DNA from: Takakia lepidozioides
Taxonomy: Eukaryota > Streptophyta > Takakiopsida > Takakiales > Takakiaceae
DNA length: 60,000 nt
Assembly (NCBI GenBank): GCA_030704615.1
Contig: CM060733.1
Span: 12,402,001 to 12,462,000 of the forward strand
Direction of reading: 5' to 3'
Shown: positions 47,847 to 57,620 of the stretch, piece by piece
Numbering within the stretch: position 1 is the stretch's first letter
Layout: each line of letters starts with the position of its first letter
Notes under the pieces: model-generated
What the model was told of the DNA's origin: nothing
The model's input: only the letters and a program-made list of their open reading frames with translations
Databases searched by the model: none
Translations under genes and position numbers: made by a program

Positions 47847-48254
47847 CATGGAAGGCGCGGATGGGTTTCTCAGAATGGACGATCCAGATCCTTCGGCTGG
47901 CGCGCAGACTGGCACACTAGGGGGCAGCAGACAGGCACAGCGGACTGTTGGGTGGACTTGCGGGGACTAGCACAACGGACTGGTGTGCACAACAGACTAG
48001 CCGGCAGACTGGCGGTTTGGCGGACTGAGGGGAACTAGACTCACGGGCAGCGGACTGGCGGGCAAACTGGCCGCGCCGGACTGGGGGCGCGGCGGAGCGT
48101 GGGCGGGGCTGGTGGGGCCGCGGCAGCAGGTGGGCAACCGCGCGCAGCGGCGGGCGGGGGGGTCCGGGTGGGGGGAGCCGGGCGTCCGTGCGCGGGGCCC
48201 ACCGATCAGCTCGCGCGTGCGCCATAACGTCCCAATTATTGTAAAATGAGAGGC
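47847..48254 (-). repeat. Right terminal inverted repeat of the MULE
   Basis: About 408 bp; inverted match to 33141-33503 with extra GC-rich bases near the outer end. It probably carries the transposase promoter. Confidence 0.93.
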
Positions 48255-48263
48255 GTGTCGAAA
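48255..48263. repeat. 9-bp target site duplication, right
   Basis: GTGTCGAAA, identical to 33132-33140. Confidence 0.95.
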
Positions 48264-50624
48264 CCAGCCCTTTTTTTTAGGCGAAAAATATCCAAAAAGC
48301 TACAAATAAAATATGGAGTTGCCATAGTTGTATAAAAATATGGGATGAAAATACTTTGGTGGAGCCAGCTACATAGGGAGTCGGAGCCAAAACCCTTCGT
48401 TATATAGGCTTGGCGCCTTTATTTTTTTATCTCAATTTTGTAACTATAGCCAGATCTATCGAGGTATCAAAAAACTCCGACTCCAAATTGATCCTATGCG
48501 CTCTATGCTCTTCCCCGCAAGCCAAAATCGCCTTGTACTGTAGAAGATCCAGTACAACAATGACATTTATTTGTTCAGATGGGATTTTTTTGGCATGAAA
48601 CTAACGCATCTCATTGTTGAGGCACACAAATTTTTATTTTTTTTTCTCCTTTACACCTTGTAACACAAAGTCAAGCCTATTGCACCCATGCTATGAGGAA
48701 TCCACACTACTGCGCCAAAGCCAGATGCGGTGAGGCTCAACTCAAGAAGGAGGAGCCACACCGCGTCTGCCGTGAAGATTATAAACCCTCCAGGGCCTGA
48801 CATGAACTTTGGGCACTGGATTGACACTTGGGCAACACTCAAGTGTCAATACATAATCATCTAGTTATTGCCTAGCCAGTTTCACACTTAGCTACAGTGA
48901 ACTAGATAATTTCATACTAACTAGTAAATTAACTCGTTTCACATTAACTAGTGAACTAATTAATTTAACTAGTATTAAAATCCACTTGACACACCAAAGA
49001 CTAACAAATCTTTTTAGATATAAGCCAAAACAATGTAGTTTGTAGCTGTGTTGAGACCATGGTGTTATTAAGATGAGAGGTTGTACCTGTAGATCACTCA
49101 ATTAGTTATAGATTAGAAACAAATGAAATAGAAATTAAATTTTTTAAAGAATTGTGATTGACATTTTCACTTAGATGAGCACAATATGCCTTATGAGTAG
49201 AAACTATTTGGAGTCAACATGTTCCCCAATTTTACGCCTATAATACAAATGGTCTTTGTACATGCAGCATTTATTCTCCATCTATTCATCTACAAGATTT
49301 CGTTTGCTGATGCCCAAGTTTTTAATCATCTTGGGCAGGACTTGAATCTCAATTGTTTCCCGAGTTTGAGATCTTGTTGGAACCATTGTTGTACTGGTAT
49401 ATAGGGTTAACCCGGGTATCAATAGTGGGTATCAACTCGGTATGAGAGAACCTACCAAGTGACGGCCACAATGACGGCCAGGATAGACCAGTATTACCCT
49501 ATTTCAGGCGTCACCCTACCATACTCATATTGATACCTCTAGTGAATGCAAAGCGAGATACCAGGTTCAAAGACCCGATTTCCTTTCTTGAATCCTGGGT
49601 AGGGTCTTGCGATACACTAACACACATTCTAGGGAAGGGTGATGGCTGTGTAGAGGGAACCTTTGGGTGGCGGATTGCAGTTAGGGTGAGAGATTTGTAG
49701 ATTTGGAGTGGTTTTGTAATTGCAGCTGTGATTACACCAAGGACGGCGGTGGCAATGGACAAATCGTTGCTATGGCTCTGTATGTATTGGAAACCCTTGA
49801 TGTCACATGGAATTCAGCCCATCTGTTGTGAGAATAAACTTCATACCGGGTTAATATCTGCCTGGTATTGCACAATTCCAAACCCTATTATTGATACCAC
49901 ATACTGGTTCTTGCGAAAAGCAATACTTATACCAGTATTCTATTTCAGAAATCCTTGTTCTGCAATACCTAGGGCCATACCAGTGTTCACATTTCAAAAA
50001 AAATCAAGCCCCCGACCCCGGTTGGTATGTTAAAAACTCAATACCAGTTGGGAACGTCCGATTCCTGATTACCGGATATTAAAATCTCTACTTATATTAA
50101 CCTGGAGTACCAAAAGATCAGAGATGCGCCCAAGAAGACCCTCAATATAAGAAAACAATATTAATTCATGTGTGAGGTAAGATGATGATTGAAAGGCACA
50201 TTAACAGCAAAACACTTCTAGACAACTGCACAAACCTATTTAATTAGATGCACTCGTAGAGACATACAAATATGTAATAGTAAGAATGGACTGAGGAACC
50301 ACCTGTTGAAAGGACAAATTAGAGCATCAGAAGAAACCATAGAGATTTGGGATGAATTTCATCAAACTTAAAAGACACTAAGACACTACTCTCACTGTTT
50401 CTTAGGACTGTTTTTTATTTTCTAGCCAGTATGAAGACTAGGCTAGTCAAGGCATATACGAAATGGAAAAATTCAATTTGATCCAGCATGATCTTGCAAA
50501 ATGAAAGAAAGAACTTTATAATGCTCACCTAAAGCTCATTCAAAACAAAGCAAGATACAAGAAGGAATGTGGCACCCTCAACAAGCAGCCCAAAAACAAC
50601 ATCAAGAGATTCTCAATGGTGGAC

Positions 50625-50830
50625 AGCTTCAAGCAATTTTCATCCTTGTGGTTAAGACCTCAGCAAGGGGTTGGCTGTGCCTGAATAGACAATAGTATCA
50701 ACCCCGGATCTCGTAGTTGAGAGGACAGTGCAAAAACACGTCGTTAAGTCTCCATGTCTTATCTGTCATGCACAAGCAGCCAAGACACTGCAGATTGTCC
50801 CATCTATCGGTCTCGATCTGCAGGCTCCAG
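50625..50830 (+). repeat. Dispersed repeat (family B), copy 1
   Basis: Shares CCTGAATAGACA, TAGTATCAACC, GGATCTC, CTGTCATGCACAAGCAG and GTTGTCCCATCTATC in order with 53095-53285. The two copies flank the HAL3 gene in the same orientation. Class unknown. Confidence 0.6.
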
Positions 50831-50949
50831 ATCGTTTTGGGGTCTAGTTATTGGGCAAATCACACACAGCAGATTGATGTTTGTGTGAAGGGATTTCTAG
50901 AGGATATCTAGAAAACTCGGATCAATTGTCTGTTTCAAGGTAAGTCATA

Positions 50950-51070
50950 CTACCGGTGTCAGCCCCTGACAAAGGTAGTTTCTGTCCCTCTGTGTTCCGC
51001 TGAAACTGGGCGTGGGGTCAATGGCCACAAGGCTAAGGCAAACAACGTCTTATGAGTACATTCTATCTGC
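50950..51070 (+). repeat. Short dispersed repeat (family A)
   Basis: Same family as 13250-13372 and 24517-24652: CCCCTGACAAAGGTAGT, then GGGGTCAATGGCCACAAGG, then GTCTTATGAGTACATTC. Confidence 0.65.
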
Positions 51071-51558
51071 AGGCTGTGAGCCCACCCTGAACCTTCCCAA
51101 TGCCCTGGAGATAGAACTATTGCACATGTTGTGCATGTTATAATCATGACTCGATGGCTGGCACCCATGCCCACACTTCAAAAGACAATCATCAGTCAGC
51201 ATGTTACAGAACAATCAGAATAATCCGAAAGTACCTGTCCTGAGCGATCAAGTCTTTCTGTATCCATTCCAATCTTCCATGCATTTCCAATTTTTATTCT
51301 TAGTTCACACTGAAAAGCCACACTGGACTACTTCACACCATGGTTGCAGCCTACACTTTAGTGACACAACCTACACAACATCCTGTCCATGGTATGAGAC
51401 TTGAGACAAATTAAACACGTAGCTCCTGCACTGACAACTACTCTTGACTAGCAAAACTGGGGTCATGATATGAAGGCATCACTTTCAGGATTAGTTTTGA
51501 GGGGAACAACATAGGGACAAGGTAGGTGCCAAGGAACAATTGCTACCGAAGATAAGGC

Positions 51559-52685
51559 CTAAGCACTGTTTTCGGGATTGAAAAAGAACTGCCTCAAAGT
51601 TGAATCAATGTAAGCAGGCTCTGCCATTGCTCCGTCCCCTATATCTCCGCACGCCAGCTTCTTCGAAATGGGCGAGATGACGATCGCGCCCAGTTCCTCA
51701 ATCGATGTCAAGTGACGCTGAGTGAAGGGGCTGTTCCACATAAGGGTGTTCATGGCTGGTGCAACAAATATGGGCTTTGAGAAATCCCAGGCTCGAACTA
51801 TACAAGTGAGAAGATTGTCGCAGAGGCCACCTGCAACCTACACAGCTTTCTGAACTTCAGGATTCTCATCGCTGTCCCCAGAGCTAAGACTTTCCAGATG
51901 TTTGGCGGGAAATACGATTCAAATGATTGAGACCCTCATCTAATCATCATCTTCATGCCTACACATGTGAGTACTGACTATGAGAACGGTGTGCAACTCA
52001 GTTGAACTAGAGGATATGAAAGATTGGGGTCTTCCTCACCTTTGCAAGTGTGTTCGCCGACAGAGGAGCAATCACCATGCCATCAGCCCACTTTCGAAGC
52101 TCAATGTGGAGCACCTCATCCCCTATCTTGTTCCAGGTCGACCACTCATCCTCATCTGTGTACAGATGTTTCAGATAGGAAGAAAGTCCACGCTGATCGA
52201 TGAAATGCAAGGCGGGAGTTGTGGCCACCATCCTTACCTCTGCCCAATCAGACAAACTCTGTGCAAGAATCCCAAACTTAATTGCTGCCACACTTCCACT
52301 TGCACACAAGATGATGCGGGGTTTTCTTTTCCCTTGGATCCCCCAGCCGAACATTGGAGTCATTTTCGGCCCAGCATCTGTCTCCTTCAATTTGTCCTTC
52401 CTCCTGTGTCACTCCATACCAAGCCCAATGACAGATAGGGTGAATGAGATCATGTATTCTTGAAAGAGAAACCCATCAAAACATGCTTCTCAAGAAATGT
52501 CTAGCCCTAAACGGCTGCAATTCGGGACTAATCAAAACAAAAATTCTGTATCTGCTCAGGATACCGTCCTTTGAATACTCTTCACACTCTCATCCTCAGA
52601 CGATACTTAGACTGCAGATAAAGAAACCAACTCACACGGAATCGTTGGAAGCAGACCCTGCATCTCTCGCGGAGGGGGCATCCAT
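51559..52685 (-). CDS. HAL3: Phosphopantothenoylcysteine decarboxylase (HAL3/CoaC type)
   Basis: Three exons: 52636-52685, 52040-52403, 51559-51837; 693 nt, 230 aa, in phase. The enzyme is an FMN-dependent homotrimer that decarboxylates 4'-phosphopantothenoylcysteine in coenzyme A synthesis; plant HAL3 is also linked to salt tolerance and growth. Visible family features: LCASGSVAAIKFG (flavin-binding start), AEVRMVATTPALHF, EWSTWNKIGDEVLHIELRKW (active-site His), IAPLSANTLAKV, PAMNTLMW (substrate clamp) and LACGDIGDGAMAE (catalytic Cys). The first ~30 residues (exon 1 plus the start of exon 2, through KETDAGP) have no counterpart in other HAL3 proteins but are homologous to the N-terminus of MED31 at 31.6 kb. 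The ancestral start may be the ATG at 52363. Confidence 0.95.
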
Positions 52686-53065
52686 AATTACTGCAATCCT
52701 TCAAGAAACCACCTCCTGGTTCTCATCTTCGCTGTCAGAGAAGGTCAGTTGTCAGTTCCTCGGTGGGCCCGCCTCCTTTTCTCTCCAAACTCAGAAGTCC
52801 CAAAAGGACTTTCATTTTTTTGCTTTTTATTAACCTAGAAAGGGGACAGTATTTTTTGTTGAAGAAATTAAAGGCGAGGGGTTTTCGCAAGGTTTAGGTG
52901 ATGATTGTGAGGCAGCTTCATTTCTGAGTACCAATGTAGGGAAGAATCAAAGAAGAGAACATTGGTTTCATTCTGTTATGCCTAGGACTTCTTTATATGC
53001 ACACCATGAGACTGTTTTGTGGGACAGTTTTGGTTATGCGGTTGTTCTTATGTATGCCAACAAAC
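52370..53065. repeat. Segmental duplication, HAL3 copy
   Basis: Copy of 31335-32320. Includes the HAL3 promoter, the 50-nt exon 1 (same length and phase as MED31 exon 1), intron 1 and the start of exon 2. Both share ATGAGATCATG, CATCAAAACAT and TATATGCACACCATGAGA. Confidence 0.85.
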
Positions 53066-53094
53066 CTCACTGATTGAAAAAGCAGGATACAACA

Positions 53095-53285
53095 CTTCTC
53101 ATCTTTGTAGTGAAGGACCTTTGGTTTTCCCTGAATAGACACTAGTATCAACCGTGGATCTCATAGTCAAGAGGATAGTGGCAAAAAAAAAAGTCTGGAA
53201 TCTCGGCGTCCTGGCTGTCATGCACAAGCAGGGCAGGAGCAGCCGGCACACTCCAGGTTGTCCCATCTATCAGGTCTACCTTCCT
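53095..53285 (+). repeat. Dispersed repeat (family B), copy 2
   Basis: See 50625-50830. Confidence 0.6.
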
Positions 53286-53349
53286 GAACCTTCCCAAAGC
53301 CCGTAGAAGTACTGGAGATAGAGCTGCAGAGTAGTAGATTGGGCTGTAA

Positions 53350-53590
53350 AGATTCCATTGTCACATAGAACCAGGTGTCATGGTGGAACTGCAATTTTGT
53401 TGTCAGATAACGTGGTTACCAGGTCTGCTGATATGACATTTCGCCAGCTCCTGTCTAACGGACAAACCATGCCGTGCAAAAAAATGGGAGACCCATGCAT
53501 ACCAACAGGATTTAAACCAGCTGCTTCGAGTCTCACAGATGTTGTACGAGCATGACTGGCAACCACTCAGGTTGATAGATAGCAGCCTTG
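53350..53590 (-). mobile_element. Possible tRNA-derived SINE remnant
   Basis: On the minus strand an A-box-like CCTGAGTGGTTGC (near 53570) is followed by a B-box-like GGTTTAAATCC (near 53515), the spacing of a pol III internal promoter. Only one copy seen in the window. Confidence 0.4.
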
Positions 53591-54345
53591 TCTCAAAGTA
53601 TGGCTTTGAGTTCGAGTGGTACTAAAGAAAATTCAGCATATAGAATATGGGATGGTTTTGAACATCCAGCCCCAATGTCTTTGAAGGAAAGATACCTATC
53701 GGGGTTCCAGATTTTTCTCCCACCAGGAAAGAGGCAAAATCTCACAGCCATGGATAGCGGTAGGCATGACAACTGAGTCAAAAAGCCCTTCTTCGTGGGA
53801 GCCATATCTGTAAATTTGAATTGGGGGGCATGAGAAAGCACTCCCAGAGTACAATTAACCACCTCAATTGCATGCTGAAGAGGATCCTCGGATCAGCCCG
53901 GTCATTAACAACCAGGAAGGTAGACCTGCAGTCCATAATCATCCTCAGGTGTTTTGTATGAATATGGGAGATTGTGCGAGTAGGACCACATTGTCTGCAT
54001 AAAGAAGCGCTGATTGTGTTGTACCTCAAGTAAAGGCACCCACTCCATGATTCGTCATAATGTACCCCTCAGGCCATTTATGCAGTGTAGTCCAAACGGA
54101 GTAGGTGACAGAACACATCGCTCCTTCACCACAATATTGCTGTGCACTTCAGTGAGAACTTCCCTGCCACCTTGACCATGCTGACAACAGCTTCATCCAT
54201 GCATCAAATGACCAGTGTGATGCCTTCACTATCCTGCAGAAGGTTGGTTCGAGGGACGGCATCAACAGCTTTCAGGAAATACGCGAAGCATCTCCACTTC
54301 TCCAGCATCTTTCTGACAAACCTGACGTCCCTCACTTTTCTCACC
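53590..54345 (-). mobile_element. Decayed LINE reverse transcriptase fragment
   Basis: Frameshifted RT sequence on the minus strand, reading away from the PPR gene. Blocks in order: RKMLEKWRCFAYFLKAVDAVPR (as in KAFDTVPR of LINE RT; residues beyond twenty belong to the same run), then KERCVLSPTPFGL (as in KQGCPLSPTLFGL), then LLYADNVVLLAQS (catalytic YADD-type box with the second Asp changed to Asn). The C-terminal piece PSHILYAEFSLVPLELKA follows. Several frame changes and stops: inactive. Confidence 0.85.
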
Positions 54346-54410
54346 TTTGGATTTAGTTCTACACCACATGGATGATTTATGGCAGCACATAAGCTGCCAC
54401 GTTCTGTGGA

Positions 54411-56129
54411 TCACTCAACAAATCTTTTAGCCACACGTTCCGCTACCTCCACATCGCCGTGAATTCTGCATGCACCCAGCAAAGCCCTCCACAACCGAGC
54501 ATCTGCTTTGATCGGCATTTTGTTGATTAAATCCTCTGCCTCATGCAATTGCCCTGCACGGCTGAGAAGGTCCACCATGCAACCATAATGCTCCACTGTT
54601 GGGGAAAGGCTGTGATCTCGACTCATGGATTTAAAGTAGTGTCGGCCTTCATCCACTAGGCCCACATGGCTACATGCAGAGAGGAGAGATATGAAGGTGC
54701 GACCATTTGGCTTTAAGCCTTCCTGTTGCATTTGTGCAAACAGGTCAAGGGCCTCCATACCATGCCCATGCTGAGCATATCCTGCTATCACAGCATTCCA
54801 GGTGACCACATCATGTTGAGCCATATTGTTGAATACTTGATGCACATCCTTTAAGCTCCCGCATTTAGCATACATGTTAACAAGGGCAGTCTCCAAATTA
54901 ATAAAGGATGCTATTCCAGCTGTGATGATGTCAGCATGGATCTCCTTGCCCTTTTCTAGGGCTCCTAGCATGGCACATGCATTGAGAGCACAAATGTACG
55001 TGGCCCTGTCCGGCTTCACCCCTTCCCGTTGCATTTTCTCATAGATCTCGAAAGCCTCTCTACCACACCCAAGCTGAGCATAACCTGCAATCATGGCATT
55101 CCATGAGACAACATCTCTTTGAGCCATACTGTCGAACACTTGACGAGCATCCTTCATGCTCCTGCATTTCACATACATGTCAACAAGGGCAGTCTCCAAG
55201 TTAACATATGACGCAAGGCCAGCTTTGATAATGTCAGCATGGACTTCCTTGCCTTTGTCTAGGACTCCTAAGTTTGCACATGCATTGAGAATGCAAATGA
55301 ATGTGACCCTGTTGGGTGACACCCCAGCTTGTTGCATTTTTTCATAGATCTCAAAGGCTTCCCTGCTACACCCATGCTGAGCATATCCTGCAATCATTGC
55401 ACTCCATGAGACCACATCTTGTTGAGCCATGGTGTCAAACACTTGACGTGCATCCTTCATGCTACCACATTTTGCATACATATTGACAAGGGCAGTCTCC
55501 AAGTTAATATATGAGGCAATTCCGACTTTGGCCATGTCAGCATGGACCTGCTTGCCCTTTTCCAGGGCTCCTAGGCTAGCACACGCATTGAGAACACAAA
55601 TGAACGTGACCCTGTCAGGCATAACCCCCTCCCGTTGCATTTGCTGGTAGATTTTGAAAGCCTCCTCAGCAAATCCATGCTTTGCATATCCTGCCATCAT
55701 CATAGTCCAAGTAAACATATCTCGTTCAGGCATTTTGTCAAACACTTGGCGCGCATCAATGACACTCCCGCACTTGGCATACATTTTGACCAGGGTGTTG
55801 AGTAGAAGGATGCTTGGCTTGAATCCACTTTGGAAGATGTGGGCATGCACCTGCTTTCCCACTGCTAGGCCCTTCGTGTTGATGCACTCTTCCAAGAGAC
55901 ACAGATAAGTATTTGAGTCTGCCCGAATCCCTGGTTGGTTCAAGATGTGGAGCGCCTCTTTCAGTCTTCCTGTCTTACATAGTGTCCTCACTTCCCCACA
56001 TGTGCCAAAGAAGTTCTTGTTTAATCCCCCTGTTGGACCTCTTTCAAAAGCAGTGATAATGGTGGGGGTGCCACCACTGCTGCCAATCTGATGTCCAACA
56101 AACAAGTGTGCCTGATTCAACCCTGCCAT
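54411..56129 (-). CDS. PLS-class pentatricopeptide repeat protein, C-terminally truncated
   Basis: Single-exon, 572 aa. PPR proteins bind organellar RNA base by base; PLS-class members guide C-to-U editing, usually through E and DYW domains. From about residue 60, P, L and S motifs repeat with the usual VVSWNAMIAGYAQHG, MYAKCGSMKDARQVFD and TFICVLNACA blocks. It ends GRTFISLLSACSHVGLVDEG, EHYGCMVDLLSRAGQLHEAE, ARLWRALLGACRIHGDVE. The frame stops at the start of the E motif; in another frame the next bases read DPQNVAAYVL, the normal E-motif continuation. So two bases were lost just before the stop, and about 25 bases later sequence related to a LINE begins. E and DYW domains are not present. 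No clear organelle-targeting peptide at the ATG used; the 5' part may be incomplete. Confidence 0.88.
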   Translation of the reverse strand: MAGLNQAHLFVGHQIGSSGGTPTIITAFERGPTGGLNKNFFGTCGEVRTLCKTGRLKEALHILNQPGIRADSNTYLCLLEECINTKGLAVGKQVHAHIFQSGFKPSILLLNTLVKMYAKCGSVIDARQVFDKMPERDMFTWTMMMAGYAKHGFAEEAFKIYQQMQREGVMPDRVTFICVLNACASLGALEKGKQVHADMAKVGIASYINLETALVNMYAKCGSMKDARQVFDTMAQQDVVSWSAMIAGYAQHGCSREAFEIYEKMQQAGVSPNRVTFICILNACANLGVLDKGKEVHADIIKAGLASYVNLETALVDMYVKCRSMKDARQVFDSMAQRDVVSWNAMIAGYAQLGCGREAFEIYEKMQREGVKPDRATYICALNACAMLGALEKGKEIHADIITAGIASFINLETALVNMYAKCGSLKDVHQVFNNMAQHDVVTWNAVIAGYAQHGHGMEALDLFAQMQQEGLKPNGRTFISLLSACSHVGLVDEGRHYFKSMSRDHSLSPTVEHYGCMVDLLSRAGQLHEAEDLINKMPIKADARLWRALLGACRIHGDVEVAERVAKRFVE

Positions 56130-57620
56130 CCTGCATGTCTCAATATTTTAGTTATGACCTTTACATTAAAGACAACACAAATGTCTGGAAGCTTCCAAAG
56201 AAAGATCCCTCTATGGGGTAAGGCTTCTTGATACATAGGGTTACTAAACTACTGTAATCTACACTATTCCCAAACTATTTGGTCCGAGTCAGAATCCTGA
56301 AATCATGATCAAAACAATACCCGTTGTATTCATGGTCTGGAGAAACGTCGTGTACATCGACGTTAAAATGTCTGAATTCTGGTGATCTTGGACTGTTCTG
56401 TAAAAACCAGTGACAACCACAAGTAAGCAGCTTTCCTCTTCTCATGCGGGAAAAACCTACTATCAGCACACGAAATTCGCTCTCGCTGCCTTTTCACGAC
56501 GATGAGAACCATTAATCTTGGAAAATGGAGATTTAATCCTCCACAACGTCAGCTTCAGTCGCATGCCTTCCTTCACAAACCCTATATGCAGAAAGCCTCA
56601 CCTTCTCAAATCTGTTGTCCCGCCAGTGTGAAGGATCTGAGAGGAACTCCTGCCCGAGCTCCTCTACGCTGATTGCTTGACCTGCGTGCGAGAATTCCTA
56701 AGTCCCTATTGAAGACTGCTACTGTAGCTTTGGCTAACATTGCTGCAAGTTGCCCTGACCTCTTTCTCTGCCTCATGGATACAAATCACATATACTATTC
56801 TACCGAAATGTACAGACTTTGCAGAAGATAGGGAAGGAGCTCATAATTGCCCATTGTGAGTGATACTCACGGTCCTCCAAAGCCTCTGTTTCACCAGATT
56901 CTGTCCTTCGACCAAAATCTGCCATCCCCCCACAATCTCGACTCCCCTCTTGCGATCTCCATGTAGCTCGTACGAAAGAATTGGATCCAAAATCTGATAC
57001 CCATCGACCATCTGGAACGGTGACCACCTCTGCTACCGTCCATGGGGGTTCCTTACTCCCAAACCCAAGGACCTTCTTCGAGCGGTTATGTTTGCAATCT
57101 AGAGATCTTGGGATTCTCTGTGCAAACCACCGTGTGCAGCTTCTGGGCAGTGATAGCTCGAGCCACGACCTCATGTAGAAACACCAATGCTCCACAAGCA
57201 TCACTTAACAGCAGCCCACAATTCCTATCTCCTGGAGAAGAAGACTGTTCCGATACATGAATAGTCATGGTCGATGTGGACGGGTGACCCACTGTTCTAG
57301 TGGGCCACAACCCATTGTTAAGAAGGGTTACGTCGATGACAGGTAAGTACGTTGGGACTCGGGCCATGTCCAAGTCTTGGGACAAATGAAAGGTGGTTGC
57401 CCTCTAACCACCGTCACCTTTGAAAGGTGTCATATCATCCCAATGCAACAGTGGAGGCAACCCCAATTGCTGCAATTTGCTTCTCGTTTTCTTGTTTGTT
57501 GGTCATGGATCCAGCTTGGGGTGCAGGGGCTGGTGGTCATTATGGGTGTAAAGCTTTGCTGCAGTTGAATGACTGTGAAATGCAGCAGTAGGAGAGAAAG
57601 AGGAGACAAAGACTGGGAAA
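56130..57620. other. Divergent region between the PPR and exchanger genes
   Basis: No gene assigned. Minus-strand open stretches at 57086-57385 and 56800-57204 have no recognised domain; they could be 5' exons of the PPR gene, but I cannot support this. The right end holds the exchanger promoter. Confidence 0.4.

Larger units (their letters stand above)
33141..48254. mobile_element. Complete 15.1-kb Mutator-like element (MULE)
   Basis: The outer ends are inverted copies starting GCCTCTCATTTTACAATAAT and are flanked by a perfect 9-bp direct repeat, the Mutator hallmark. Inside are two convergent genes: a Ulp1-type protease gene (+, 37.2-43.0 kb) and a transposase (-, 47.6-43.9 kb), the same layout as mudrA/mudrB in MuDR. 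Ulp1-bearing MULEs (Kaonashi type) are known in plants. The element also carries fragments of a CACTA transposase and of ribosomal protein eS1 near its left end, plus several families of tandem repeats built on CAGACTG. The transposase has frameshifts, so this copy is probably not autonomous. The intact TSD argues for a fairly recent insertion about 0.2 kb downstream of the U2 gene. Confidence 0.95.
48264..51558. other. Repeat-rich region without recognised gene
   Basis: No coding exon found over 3.3 kb. At 49395-50085 the motifs GGTAT and ATACC recur in both orientations (e.g. TAACCCGGGTATCAAT near 49408 and ATACCGGGTTAATA near 49842), suggesting a decay product of an inverted-repeat element. 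50625-50830 resembles 53095-53285. 50950-51070 is a family A copy. Confidence 0.5.

Noticed and set aside
56800-57204. 134-aa minus-strand ORF as a gene
   Set aside because: No recognisable domain, no conserved motif, and it overlaps the promoter area of two genes; left unassigned.
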